Part shown: positions 48,330 to 57,228 of the stretch, one piece after another
How positions within the stretch are numbered: the stretch's first letter is position 1
How the letters are laid out: each line of letters starts with the position of its first letter
The notes under the pieces: generated by a model
What the model was told of the DNA's origin: nothing
The model's input: only the letters and a program-made list of their open reading frames with translations
Databases searched by the model: none
Origin: Phenylobacterium montanum
Lineage (GTDB): Bacteria; Pseudomonadota; Alphaproteobacteria; Caulobacterales; Caulobacteraceae
Assembly: GCF_018135625.1 (NCBI RefSeq)
Contig: NZ_CP073078.1
Span: 806,001-870,000, forward strand
Length of the DNA: 64,000 bases
Direction: 5' to 3'
Program-made: the position numbers and the translations under genes

Positions 48330-48587
48330 TCAGACCGGATTGTCGCTCTCGGTCGAATGCGCCAGGAAACTGCGCATGGCCCACACGCCGATGGCGAACA
48401 CCACAATCCCGCACAGGGTCCCCAGCCAGAAGCCGCCGGCGGTGGCGAAGGTGATCGTCGACCAGGTGAGGAACGCGGCCAGGAAGACCAGCACCCATTT
48501 CACGCCGAGCATGAAGCGGTGATAGGCCATCGCGTGGGCGGCGAGTTCCGGTTCGGTTGTGGAAGGATGGACGGCGCTTGCGGCCAT
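48330..48587 (-). CDS. small two-helix membrane protein, possibly aa3 oxidase subunit IV type
   Basis: 85 residues: hydrophilic N terminus with ELAAHAMAYHRFMLGVKW, then two hydrophobic segments (VLVFLAAFLTWSTITFATAG and WLGTLCGIVVFAIGVWAMRS). The motif of a His-containing helix before the first membrane segment recalls the small subunit IV of alphaproteobacterial aa3 cytochrome oxidases, but the match is by eye and weak. GGAGCAG precedes ATG 48587. No oxidase genes nearby. Confidence 0.7.
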   Translation of the reverse strand: MAASAVHPSTTEPELAAHAMAYHRFMLGVKWVLVFLAAFLTWSTITFATAGGFWLGTLCGIVVFAIGVWAMRSFLAHSTESDNPV

Positions 48588-48686
48588 AGTACTGCTCCGG
48601 TTGTTATCGTGAGCCGTTGAGCGAGCTTAGCACAGGCCCGGGGCTTGGCTATCTGGCCGGTCATCACGAATAGCTGAGCAGTATTG

Positions 48687-48718
48687 AAAACGGGGTCCGA
48701 GCAGCGGCCCGGACCCCG
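48687..48718 (-). terminator. intrinsic terminator of the amino-acid permease gene
   Basis: On the minus strand a 9-bp perfect stem (CGGGGTCCG / CGGACCCCG, 48691-48699 and 48710-48718) with a 10-nt loop is followed by TTTT, 15 bp past the permease stop. Confidence 0.75.
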
Positions 48719-48732
48719 CAATCAGGAAGCGA

Positions 48733-50337
48733 TTACTCGCCCGTATGAGGCAGTTCCATCGGGGTCGCCTCGTGGCCCATGACCAGCTCGCCCTTGCCGA
48801 GCTTGGAGTTCCACAGGCCGAAGACGAAGTAGATGACGATGCCGCCGGCCAGATAGATGAGGAAGAAGTTCCGGGTCGCGGCGGTGGACATCAGGCTCAT
48901 CAGCAAGACCGCGCACATGACTGCGCCAAGGATCGGCACCCAGGGGAACAACGGAGTCCTGAACGGCCGCTCCAGATCCGGGTGCGAGACGCGAAGGTAG
49001 AAGACCGTCACGCAGACCAGGGCGAAGGCCGCCAGCGAGCCGACGTTTGAGAGATCCGACAGGGCGTCCAGCGACAGCAGGCCCGACGCGCCGGCGGCGG
49101 CGATGCCGACGATGATGGTGTTGATCCAGGGCGTCTTGAACTTCTTGTGCACGGTGGCCAGCGAGGCCGGCAGCAGGCCGTCCTTGGACATGGTGTAGAA
49201 GATGCGGGTCTGGCCGTAGAGCAGCACCAGCATGACGCTGGAAAGGCCGGCGATGGCGCCGATCTTCACCAGGATGGCGAACCACGGCATGCCGATCTGG
49301 TTCACCGCGGTGGCGATCGGGGCGGGATTGTCCAGCGAGGCGTAGGGCACGATGCCCACCAGCACGCCGGAGGTGAGGATGTAGAGGATGGTGCAGATGA
49401 CCAGGGCGCCCAGGATGCCGATCGGCATGTCGCGGGACGGGTTGCGCGCCTCGGCCCCGGCGGTGGAGACCGCCTCGAAGCCCAGGTAGGCGAAGAAGAT
49501 CACGGCGGCGGCGTGGATCACCCCGCCGACGCCATAGCGCGAATGGCTGTTGCCGGTGATCACGTCGCCCAGGGCGCGGAAGATCTGGTGGCCCATGTCC
49601 ATGGGGGTGCCCGGGGGCGGCGCCGGAACCTGGGCCGGGATCAGCGGCGACCAGTTGGAGGGATGCACGAAGCGCGAGCCGATGACGATGAAGGCGATGA
49701 CCACGGTCAGCTTGATGAACACGACGATGTTGTTGACCGTCGCCGATTCCGACACGCCCGCTACGAGCAGGCAGGTGACGGCGCCGATAACCAGCGCAGC
49801 CGGCAGGTTCATGACGCCCGTGCCGATCACATGGCCCCCCGCGTCGGTCACAGAAACCCCGGGGGCCGCTGTGAGCGCTGGCGGTATGTGTACGCCCACG
49901 TCCTGCAAGAGGCTGACGGCGTAGCCCGACCAGCCCACCGCCACGGTCGAGGCCGCCAGGCCGTATTCGAGCAGCAGCAAAAGGCCCATCACCCAGGCCA
50001 CCACCTCGCCCATCGAGGCGTAGGTGTAGGAATAGGCTGAACCTGAGACCGGCAGGGCCGAAGCCAGTTCGGCGTAGCAGAGCGCGACGAAGGCGCAGAG
50101 TATGCCGGTGATGACGAACGAGATCATGATGCCGGGGCCGGCGAACTGAGCCGCAGCACGACCGGTCAGAACGAAGATACCGGTGCCGATCACGCAGCCG
50201 ATGCCGAGAAGAACCAGATTGAGCGCGCCCAGGGACCGCTTCAGTTCGCCGTGTTCGTGTTCGGCCTGAATCTGTGCGACCGATTTTCGTAAGAATATGC
50301 GCCCGATGCCTCGGCCGGGGGCTGCAACATTCGCCAT
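48733..50337 (-). CDS. amino acid permease, APC superfamily
   Basis: 534 residues with about twelve to fourteen membrane segments. Typical of the cationic amino-acid transporter group: GALNLVLLGIGCVIGTGIFV, CYAELASALPVSGSAYSYTY, YASMGEVVAWVMGLLLLLEY, and the middle motif FFAYLGFEAVSTAGAEARNP followed by RDMPIGI. The C terminus is cytoplasmic and short. Substrate not assignable. Has its own terminator, and a 260-bp upstream region shared with repeats before hrpB. Confidence 0.92.
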   Translation of the reverse strand: MANVAAPGRGIGRIFLRKSVAQIQAEHEHGELKRSLGALNLVLLGIGCVIGTGIFVLTGRAAAQFAGPGIMISFVITGILCAFVALCYAELASALPVSGSAYSYTYASMGEVVAWVMGLLLLLEYGLAASTVAVGWSGYAVSLLQDVGVHIPPALTAAPGVSVTDAGGHVIGTGVMNLPAALVIGAVTCLLVAGVSESATVNNIVVFIKLTVVIAFIVIGSRFVHPSNWSPLIPAQVPAPPPGTPMDMGHQIFRALGDVITGNSHSRYGVGGVIHAAAVIFFAYLGFEAVSTAGAEARNPSRDMPIGILGALVICTILYILTSGVLVGIVPYASLDNPAPIATAVNQIGMPWFAILVKIGAIAGLSSVMLVLLYGQTRIFYTMSKDGLLPASLATVHKKFKTPWINTIIVGIAAAGASGLLSLDALSDLSNVGSLAAFALVCVTVFYLRVSHPDLERPFRTPLFPWVPILGAVMCAVLLMSLMSTAATRNFFLIYLAGGIVIYFVFGLWNSKLGKGELVMGHEATPMELPHTGE

Positions 50338-50489
50338 CTGGTTGTCCCTGTATTCCCTATTTAGCCCGGTGCGTATGCCGAGGAAGGGCGCAAGCTAGCG
50401 AGGTCGATGCGTTCGGGCAATCTCGCACCGCAACATGATCGCCGCTCACCCCTTCATGCCGCTGAGACGCGGATTGGTGCAAGAATATG

Positions 50490-50558
50490 CCTAGGCCACG
50501 ATCACGCCGGCTTTGGATCGAGACGATCCAAAGCCGAAAAGCGTGATCGATTCCTAGG
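50490..50558. repeat. palindromic repeat, family B second copy
   Basis: CCTAGG (50490-50495) and CCTAGG (50553-50558) enclose GATCACG (50500-50506) / CGTGATC (50542-50548) and GGCTTTGGATC (50509-50519) / GATCCAAAGCC (50525-50535) around loop GAGAC. Same plan as 45771-45815, with 5-bp loops in both. Lies 150 bp upstream of the permease start and just beyond the hrpB stop. Confidence 0.75.
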
Positions 50559-50561
50559 ACT

Positions 50562-50612
50562 AGGGCGGGGTGCGAGCGGAAAACCGCTTCGCACTTTTCC
50601 TCACCCCGCCCT
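50562..50612. repeat. hairpin repeat, family B module overlapping hrpB 3' end
   Basis: Perfect 11-bp arms AGGGCGGGGTG (50562-50572) and CACCCCGCCCT (50602-50612), with inner near-palindrome TGCGAGCGG / CCGCTTCGCA. Shares CCGCTTCGCACTTTT with the repeat at 45711-45752. The hrpB stop codon (50601-50603) lies inside it. Confidence 0.75.
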
Positions 50613-53075
50613 CGGCTTAGCTCTCAAGGTCGGCGCCGCGGCGGCGGGGTCTTCGGGCCAGACGTGCTTGGGATAGCGCCCCCGCATGTCCTTGCGCACA
50701 TCGCTCCACGAGCCGCGCCAGAAGCCCGGCAGGTCCTTGGTCAGCTGGATCGGGCGGTGGGCCGGCGAAAGCAGGGCCAGGGTCAGCGGGACGCTGCGGC
50801 CGACTGTGGGATGGACGTTGAGCCCAAACAGCTCCTGCACTCGGATGTCGACCCTGGGCCCACCCTCGGCGGCGTAATCAATGGCGTGGGTGGTTCCGGT
50901 CGGGGCCGTCCAGCGCACCGGAGCCTCCGCGTCGAGGCGGCGCAGGACATCCCAGGGCGCGAGGCCGCGCAGGGCTTCCAGGAGGTCCGAATCAGCAAGG
51001 CCGTTCAGCGACGTGCGGCCCGCCAGCAAAGGCCCTAGCCAGGCCTCGAGGTCCGCCAGCAGCGCTTCGTCCGAGAAGTCGGGCGCCTCGCCCCCGCTGG
51101 CCCGCACGAAGGCGGCGCGCTCGCGCAAGGAGCGACTGGCGGCGCCCCAGGGCAGGGCCTCGAGCCCACGCCGGCGGACCTCGTCCAGCAGGGCGGCGCG
51201 AATCAGGGCGGGGTCCGGGTCGGTGATCAGGCGCTCCTCGACCGCGAGCCGGCCCAGCCACAGGGTTTCCTTGGCTCGAAGGCGCCCGTTCGGCGACGCC
51301 TCCAGCCGCTCTTCGCGCACCAGCCGATCGGCGAACGCGACCCTCAGCGCCGTCTCGTCGAGGCGGGCGGCCAGCAGGATTCGGTCGCGGGCCTCGCCGG
51401 CGCCCAGTTCGGCCACCGCCAGCCAGGGCTCGCGGGCCAGCGAATCGGCGGGATCGAGGGTCACGCCGCGGCCGTTGGCGAGCTGGTATTCGCCGGGCTT
51501 GCCGCGGGCCTTGGCGATCCGCTCGGGAAAGGCCTCGGCCACCAGCAGGCCGTCGTCAATTTCGCCTTTGGAATCACCGCCGCCCGCAAGCCGCGCCCAG
51601 CGATCGGCCAGGGCGGCGGCGCCCTTGGCCCGGGGGCCGGAATCGCGCGCAAAGCCTTCCAGGCGCGTGGCGATGTCGGCCGAGCGGCCGCCGAGGCCGC
51701 GCTCGGTCAGCAGGGCGGCGATGCGGGCCGCACGGCGGCCGGCGCCCCTCGCCGCCCCCGCCATGACCATGTGCGCCAGGCGCGGGGCCAAGGGCAGCTC
51801 GCCCATGGCTCGCCCGTGGGCCGTGAGCGCGCCGGCCGCATCCAGGGCGCCCAGGCGGGTCAGCAGGGCCCGCGCCTCGGCCAGGGCCGCCGCGGGCGGC
51901 CGGTCGAGCAGGCTGAGCTCGTCGGCGTCCCGTGCGCCCCAGCGGGCCAGGTCCAGGGCCAGGCGCGAGAGGTCGGTCTCCAGGATCTCTGGCCGCTCGA
52001 AAGCGATCAGGGAGCGGGTCTCGGGCTCATCCCACAGGCGGTAGCAGACCCCAGGGGCGGTGCGCCCCGCCCGCCCCCGCCGCTGGTCGGCCGAGGCGCG
52101 GGAGACGCGCACGGTCTCCAGGCGGGTCAGGCCGCTGGCCGGATCGAAGCGGGGGACACGGGCCAGGCCGGCGTCGATCACGACGCGGACGCCTTCGAGG
52201 GTCAGGCTGGTCTCGGCGATGGCGGTGGCGAGCACCACCTTGCGCCGGCCTGGGGGCGACGGAGCGATGGCCCGGTCCTGGTCCTTGGGCTCGAGGGCGC
52301 CGTAGAGCGGGGCGATGTCGATGTTGGAGCCTTCGAAGCGCGCGGCCAGCCGCTCGGCGGTGCGCAGGATCTCGCCCTGGCCCGGCAGGAAGACGAGGAC
52401 GCCGCCCTCCGCTTCCGCCAGCGCCTTGCGCACCGCCCGCTCGGCCTGGTCCTCGATCCGGGCCGCGGGATCGCGGCCGAGGTAGCGGGTCTCGACCGGA
52501 TAGGCGCGCCCCTGGCTCTCGATCACCGGGGCGCCGTCCAAAAGCCGCGCCACCGCCGCGCCGTCCAGGGTCGCGGACATGACCACCAGCCTCAGATCGG
52601 GGCGAAGCAGGCCCTGGCTGTCGCGGGCGAAGGCGAGACCCAGGTCGGCGTCGAGGCTGCGCTCGTGGAATTCGTCGAACAGCACCGCGGCCACCCCGTC
52701 GAGGCCGGGGTCGGCGGTGATCATGCGGGTGAAGACGCCCTCGGTGACCACCTCGATCCGGGTGCGGGCCGAAACCCTGGATTCCAGCCGCACGCGGAAG
52801 CCGACGGTCTCGCCGACAGGCTCGCCCAGGCTCTGGGCCATGCGCGCCGCCGCGGCCCGCGCCGCCAGCCGCCGCGGCTCCAGGACGATCAGCTTGCCCC
52901 CGGCTACCCAGGGCTCGTCCTTCAGGGCCAGGGGCGCGACCGTGGTCTTGCCGGCGCCCGGCGGGGCCACCACCACGGCGCAGCTGCGCTCGGCGAGGGC
53001 GGCCTTCAGGGCCGGAAGGGCGTCGTGGATCGGCAGCATCGCGCCTGCCATAGCCGCGAGCGCCGCCCGCGTCAT
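50601..53075 (-). CDS. hrpB: ATP-dependent helicase HrpB
   Basis: 824-residue DEAH-box protein: motif I VVVAPPGAGKTTVAPLALKD, VTEGVFTRMITADPGLDGVA, DEFHERSLDADLGLAFARDS, MSATLDG, VLVFLPGQGEILRTAERLAA, and motif VI RRGRAGRTAPGVCYRLWDE, followed by the HrpB-specific C-terminal domain (LPGFWRGSWSDVRKDMRGRY then PKHVWPEDP). Cellular role in most bacteria is unclear. ATG 53075 has no good binding site; MLPIHDALPALKAAL from ATG 53039 fits the usual family start. Last codons come from a repeat. Confidence 0.93.
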   Translation of the reverse strand: MTRAALAAMAGAMLPIHDALPALKAALAERSCAVVVAPPGAGKTTVAPLALKDEPWVAGGKLIVLEPRRLAARAAAARMAQSLGEPVGETVGFRVRLESRVSARTRIEVVTEGVFTRMITADPGLDGVAAVLFDEFHERSLDADLGLAFARDSQGLLRPDLRLVVMSATLDGAAVARLLDGAPVIESQGRAYPVETRYLGRDPAARIEDQAERAVRKALAEAEGGVLVFLPGQGEILRTAERLAARFEGSNIDIAPLYGALEPKDQDRAIAPSPPGRRKVVLATAIAETSLTLEGVRVVIDAGLARVPRFDPASGLTRLETVRVSRASADQRRGRAGRTAPGVCYRLWDEPETRSLIAFERPEILETDLSRLALDLARWGARDADELSLLDRPPAAALAEARALLTRLGALDAAGALTAHGRAMGELPLAPRLAHMVMAGAARGAGRRAARIAALLTERGLGGRSADIATRLEGFARDSGPRAKGAAALADRWARLAGGGDSKGEIDDGLLVAEAFPERIAKARGKPGEYQLANGRGVTLDPADSLAREPWLAVAELGAGEARDRILLAARLDETALRVAFADRLVREERLEASPNGRLRAKETLWLGRLAVEERLITDPDPALIRAALLDEVRRRGLEALPWGAASRSLRERAAFVRASGGEAPDFSDEALLADLEAWLGPLLAGRTSLNGLADSDLLEALRGLAPWDVLRRLDAEAPVRWTAPTGTTHAIDYAAEGGPRVDIRVQELFGLNVHPTVGRSVPLTLALLSPAHRPIQLTKDLPGFWRGSWSDVRKDMRGRYPKHVWPEDPAAAAPTLRAKPRAG

Positions 53076-53157
53076 CCGGGCGCGGCGTTTCGCGAGGGAT
53101 TGGTGATCGGCGATCAGGCCCCTATTCTAGGCTTAGCCCCCGCCGCTTGGATGTTCG

Positions 53158-53853
53158 ATGAGCGATACCCAGACCGCCCCCCTACCGATCAAGGCCGTGA
53201 TCGCCCCGGTCACGCCGCTGCAGCAGAACTGCACCATCGTCTGGTGCGTGAAGACGAAGAAGGCGGCGGTGATCGACCCGGGCGGCGAGGTCCAGCGGCT
53301 GCTGCACGCCATCGACGACCAGGGCCTGACGCTGGAAAAGATCTGGATCACCCACGGCCACCTGGACCATGCCGGCGCCGCCTCGGCGCTGAAGGCGGCC
53401 ACCGGGGTTCCGATCGAGGGGCCGCACAAGGACGACCAGTTCTGGATCGACCAGATCGAAGCCAGCGGCCAGCGCTATGGCATGCCCGACGCGCGCGGCT
53501 TCACCCCCGACCGCTGGCTGGACGACGGCGACGTGGTCACCCTGGGCGAGACCGAGTTCGAAGTCTATCACACCCCCGGACACACGCCGGGGCACATCGT
53601 CTTCTTCCATCGCCAGGCCATGTTCGCCCAGGTCGGCGACGTGCTGTTCCAGGGCTCGATCGGCCGCACCGACTTCCCGCGCGGCGACTATCGCCAGCTG
53701 ATCGAGTCCATCACCGGCAAATTGTGGCCGCTGGGCGACCAGGTGCGCTTCGTGCCGGGCCATGGACCCATGTCGACCTTTGGCGCGGAGCGGCGGATCA
53801 ACCCCTTCGTTTCCGACGAAGCCCTTGAAATCGATCGTGAACTGAGGGGCTGA
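53158..53853 (+). CDS. metallo-beta-lactamase fold hydrolase, glyoxalase II-like (YcbL type)
   Basis: 231 residues. Metal site WITHGHLDHAGAASALKA, then EVYHTPGHTPGHIVFFHRQA, VGDVLFQGSIGRTDFPRGDY and VPGHGPMSTFGAERRINPF, giving all the His and Asp ligands of a two-metal site. The family includes YcbL and small glyoxalase II enzymes that hydrolyse thioesters; the exact substrate is open. Divergent from hrpB. Confidence 0.88.
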   Translation: MSDTQTAPLPIKAVIAPVTPLQQNCTIVWCVKTKKAAVIDPGGEVQRLLHAIDDQGLTLEKIWITHGHLDHAGAASALKAATGVPIEGPHKDDQFWIDQIEASGQRYGMPDARGFTPDRWLDDGDVVTLGETEFEVYHTPGHTPGHIVFFHRQAMFAQVGDVLFQGSIGRTDFPRGDYRQLIESITGKLWPLGDQVRFVPGHGPMSTFGAERRINPFVSDEALEIDRELRG

Positions 53854-53909
53854 CGGCGGGGTTTCACCGGTGAAATCTGTATGCCATCACCCTTTGGGAT
53901 AAAAGGGGC

Positions 53910-54668
53910 ATGGAAACCGACATGCAAGACGCCCAAGGCCGCACCGAACAGGATCCGCTGGCCCATGTGCTGATGGTCGACGATGATCCCGGGATCCGCG
54001 ACGCGGTCTCCGATTTCCTGCGGCGGCACGGCTATGCGGTGGAGACCGCGGCCGACGGGCAGGAGATGGAGGCGATGCTGAGCCGCGGCAGCATCGACCT
54101 GATCGTGCTCGACATCATGCTCCCCGGCGAGGACGGCCTGGCCATCTGTCGGCGCATGGCGGGCGGAGAGGCGCCGGCCATCATCATGCTGAGCGCCATG
54201 GGCGACGAGACCGACCGCATCATCGGCCTGGAGCTGGGCGCCGACGACTATCTGCCCAAGCCCTGCAATCCGCGCGAGTTGCTGGCCCGCATCCGGGCGG
54301 TGCTGCGCCGACGGCAGGAGCCGCGGGCGTCGAGCGACCCGCCGCTGGGCGCCGGCTGCAGCTTCGCCGGCTGGCGGCTGGACCTGGTCCGACGCGAGCT
54401 GCGTTCGCCCCAGGGGGTGATCGTCAACCTGTCGAGCGGCGAGTTCACCCTGCTGCAGGCGTTCATCGAGCGGCCGCAGCGGGTGCTGACCCGCGACCGC
54501 CTGCTGGACCTGGCCCGCGGCCCGGACAGCGACGCCTATGACCGGGCGATCGACGTGCAGATCAGCCGCCTGCGCCGCAAGCTGGATGACGGCGTCGGCG
54601 GCCAGGAACTGATCCGCACCGTGCGCAACGAGGGCTATGTGTTTACGGCCCGCGTCACCCGGACATGA
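53910..54668 (+). CDS. response regulator, OmpR/PhoB family
   Basis: 252 residues. Receiver domain with HVLMVDDDPGIRDAVSDFLR, phospho-Asp in LIVLDIMLPGEDGLAICRRM and Lys in GADDYLPKPCNPRELLARIR; then a winged-helix DNA-binding domain (VNLSSGEFTLLQAFIERPQR, VLTRDRLLDLARGPDSDAYD, IRTVRNEGYVFTARV). Pairs with the kinase that follows, which it overlaps by 4 bp (ATGA). An in-frame ATG at 53922 could also be the start. Closest in style to OmpR partners of EnvZ-like kinases. Confidence 0.92.
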   Translation: METDMQDAQGRTEQDPLAHVLMVDDDPGIRDAVSDFLRRHGYAVETAADGQEMEAMLSRGSIDLIVLDIMLPGEDGLAICRRMAGGEAPAIIMLSAMGDETDRIIGLELGADDYLPKPCNPRELLARIRAVLRRRQEPRASSDPPLGAGCSFAGWRLDLVRRELRSPQGVIVNLSSGEFTLLQAFIERPQRVLTRDRLLDLARGPDSDAYDRAIDVQISRLRRKLDDGVGGQELIRTVRNEGYVFTARVTRT

Positions 54669-56041
54669 CGACGGCGGAGGCCCAGCCCAGCGCCCGGCGG
54701 CGCGCCGCCGCCCCCCTGTTCCTGCAGGCCCTGGCGCTCAGCGTGCTGAGCCTTCTGGCGGCGATCGCCATCAACCTCTTGGTGATCTTCAACCTGCCGG
54801 CGCCCCTGCCCTATTTCTACCGGGTCAGCGAGATCGCCCAGCTGATCAGAACCGGCAAGGCCGCGGTTGAGAAGGATCGGCCGATCCTGACCGCCCACTA
54901 TGCCGACAGGCCGGACAAGGGGGCGGACTTCGACCGGCGCGACATGCCGCTGCACCGCAAGGAGTTGGGCGACCTGATCGGCGTCGATCCCAGCCGGATC
55001 GCCTTCCTGGTCGAATTCTCGCGCTATCCCGACCGGCGGGCCATCCGCCTGATCCGCAGCCAGATGGCGCATGACGGGCGCCTGGCCGACGACCATTTCG
55101 TCATCGCCCCGTTCAGCGTCTCGGTGCAGCAGCCGGACGGGCGCTGGCTGATCGTCGAACCCAAGCACACCCTTCAGCCCTCGCCCTGGCAGCGGCGGCT
55201 TTTGCTGTGGCTGGGCCTGAGCCTGGTGGCGCTGATCCCGCTGGCCTACATCTTTTCGCGCCGCCTCGCCGCGCCGATCGTGGCCTTCGCCAAGGCCGCC
55301 GAGCGCCTGGGCCGCGACCCCCATGCCGAGCCCCTGGCCTTGCGCGGCCCGGCCGAGGTCGGGGTAGCGGTCAGCGCCTTCAACGAGATGCAGGAGCGCC
55401 TCTCCCGCTATGTCGGCGACCGCACCGCCATGGTCGGGGCCATCGCCCACGACCTGAGGACGCCCCTGACCCGAATCCGCTTCCGCCTGGAGGAGGCGCC
55501 CGAGCCGTTGCGCGAGAAGATGGTCGCAGACATCGCCGAGATGGAGGCGATGATTTCGGGCACCCTGGCCTTCGTGCGCGACGCCTCCAAGCGCGCCGAC
55601 CGCTCCAAGCTGGAGCTGTCCTCGCTGCTGGAAAGCCTGGCTGACGAGATGAGCGAGACGGGCCTTGATGTCTCGGTCGCCCATGCCGAGCGGGTGGTGG
55701 TCGAGGGCGATCCGATCGACCTCAAGCGCCTGTTCAACAACCTGCTGGAAAACGCCATCAAGTTCGGCGGCTCGGCCAGGGTCGGGGTCAGCGCCGCGGG
55801 CGACGCCGCCGTGGTCGAAATCGACGACAAGGGACCCGGCATTCCCGAGACAGAGCTGGAGCGGGTCTTTGAGCCTTTCTATAGGCGCGAGGGCTCCAGG
55901 TCGCGGGACACGGGCGGTATCGGCCTGGGCCTTCCGGTGGTGCGCTCGATCGCCAGGGCTCACGGCGGAGATGCTACGTTGCACAACCGGCCAGGGGGTG
56001 GCCTGACCGCGCGAGTGCTCCTTCCGCTCGGGGCCGTGTGA
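54665..56041 (+). CDS. sensor histidine kinase, EnvZ-like
   Basis: 458 residues: transmembrane helix 1 (ALSVLSLLAAIAINLLVIFN), periplasmic sensor of about 130 residues, transmembrane helix 2 (LLLWLGLSLVALIPLAYIFS), HAMP (RRLAAPIVAFAKAAERLGRD), HisKA with VGAIAHDLRTPLTRIRFRLE, and HATPase (NLLENAIKFGG, IDDKGPGIPETELERVFEPF, TGGIGLGLPVVRSIARAHGG). Signal unknown. Translationally coupled to the regulator upstream; a 119-bp repeat begins 7 bp after its stop. Confidence 0.93.
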   Translation: MTTAEAQPSARRRAAAPLFLQALALSVLSLLAAIAINLLVIFNLPAPLPYFYRVSEIAQLIRTGKAAVEKDRPILTAHYADRPDKGADFDRRDMPLHRKELGDLIGVDPSRIAFLVEFSRYPDRRAIRLIRSQMAHDGRLADDHFVIAPFSVSVQQPDGRWLIVEPKHTLQPSPWQRRLLLWLGLSLVALIPLAYIFSRRLAAPIVAFAKAAERLGRDPHAEPLALRGPAEVGVAVSAFNEMQERLSRYVGDRTAMVGAIAHDLRTPLTRIRFRLEEAPEPLREKMVADIAEMEAMISGTLAFVRDASKRADRSKLELSSLLESLADEMSETGLDVSVAHAERVVVEGDPIDLKRLFNNLLENAIKFGGSARVGVSAAGDAAVVEIDDKGPGIPETELERVFEPFYRREGSRSRDTGGIGLGLPVVRSIARAHGGDATLHNRPGGGLTARVLLPLGAV

Positions 56042-56047
56042 GTTTTT

Positions 56048-56166
56048 GTGCGGGGTTCGAGACGCGTCCCTGACGGGCCGCTCCTCGCCATGACTAAGTT
56101 TGGGCGCCCTTCGCAAAACCCCTCATAGTGGGGAGCCCGCACCAGCGGGCGTCTCGAACCACGCGC
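56048..56166. repeat. 119-bp palindromic repeat, family A copy 2
   Basis: Ends GTGCGGGGTTCGAGACG (56048-56064) and CGTCTCGAACCACGCGC (56150-56166) pair with two mismatches, and CTCCTCGCCATGACTAAG matches the middle of the 17285-17403 copy before diverging. Exactly the same length as that copy. It lies 7 bp after a kinase stop and 120 bp before cysD, so it may end the two-component transcript. Confidence 0.85.
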
Positions 56167-56286
56167 AGCCCTGTTAGCTTCTCTATCCGCCGCCAAAGAT
56201 AAGATGCGCTGCGGAGCGCGGCTTCAGGCTGTAATTGATCTCCCGTCCCGCGCCATGGCCGGCGCGCGGAAGGGAGCTTTTGTCCG

Positions 56287-57228
56287 ATGTCCGCAGTCCT
56301 GGGCCTGCCCGCCGCCACCGAGCGCCGCCCGCTTTCCGCGCACCTGAGGCGGCTTGAATCCGAGTCGATCGAAATCATTCGCGAGGTCGCCGCGGCGTTC
56401 GACAACCCGGTGATGCTCTATTCGATCGGCAAGGATTCCGGGGTAATGCTGCACCTGGCGGCCAAAGCCTTCTATCCGTCCAAGCCGCCGTTCCCGCTGC
56501 TGCATGTCGACACCACCTGGAAGTTCCGCGACATGATCCGCCACCGCGATACGGTGGCCGAGCGCTATGGCGTGCGCCTGCTGGTCCACACCAACGAGGA
56601 AGGCCTGGCGCGCGGGATCAACCCGATCGCCTCCGGCTCGTCCCTGCACACCCAGGTGATGAAGACCGAGGCCCTGAAACAGGCTCTGGACAAGTACGAC
56701 TTCGACGCGGCCTTCGGCGGCGCGCGGCGCGACGAGGAGAAGAGCCGGGCCAAGGAGCGGGTGTTCTCGTTCCGCTCGGCCGGCCACGTCTGGGACCCGC
56801 GCAACCAGCGGCCGGAGCTCTGGCGGCTCTACAACACCCGGATCAACAAGGGCGAGACCATTCGCGTCTTCCCCCTGTCCAACTGGACCGAGCTCGACAT
56901 CTGGGAATACACGCGCAGCGAAAACATCCCCGTGGTGCCGCTCTATTTCGCCGCCCCGCGGCCGGTGGTGAAGCGCGACGGCATGCTGATCATGCGCGAC
57001 GACGAGCGCATGCCGCTCCTCCCCGACGAGGTCCCCGAGACCCGCTGGGTGCGGTTCCGCTCGCTGGGCTGCTATCCGCTGAGCGCGGCGGTGGAGTCCC
57101 GGGCCGACAGCCTGGAGGACATCATCGCCGAGATGCGCGCCTCCCGCAGTTCCGAGCGCGAGGGGCGGCTGATCGATTCCGACGAGTCGGCCTCGATGGA
57201 GAAGAAGAAGCGCGAGGGCTATTTCTGA
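56287..57228 (+). CDS. cysD: sulfate adenylyltransferase subunit 2
   Basis: Makes APS from sulfate and ATP together with CysN. 313 residues. PP-loop ATPase motif [20 protein letters not shown], then [36 protein letters not shown] and [20 protein letters not shown]. Stop overlaps the cysNC start by one base (TGATG). No cysH, cysI or sulfate transporter genes are adjacent, so the reductive half is elsewhere or the APS serves sulfation. Confidence 0.96.
   Translation: MSAVLGLPAATERRPLSAHLRRLESESIEIIREVAAAFDNPVMLYSIGKDSGVMLHLAAKAFYPSKPPFPLLHVDTTWKFRDMIRHRDTVAERYGVRLLVHTNEEGLARGINPIASGSSLHTQVMKTEALKQALDKYDFDAAFGGARRDEEKSRAKERVFSFRSAGHVWDPRNQRPELWRLYNTRINKGETIRVFPLSNWTELDIWEYTRSENIPVVPLYFAAPRPVVKRDGMLIMRDDERMPLLPDEVPETRWVRFRSLGCYPLSAAVESRADSLEDIIAEMRASRSSEREGRLIDSDESASMEKKKREGYF

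Noticed and set aside
50407-50676. 89-residue plus-strand frame between the permease and hrpB
   Set aside because: Made mostly of the two repeat modules and the antisense end of hrpB; no binding site or family match.
51771-53828. 685-residue open frame on the plus strand
   Set aside because: Antisense to hrpB and then out of frame with the MBL hydrolase; composition is dominated by Arg, Gly, Ala and Pro.
56167-56286. Possible riboswitch before cysD
   Set aside because: Only short hairpins (around CCGGCGCGCGG) are visible; no SAM or other riboswitch core could be recognised.
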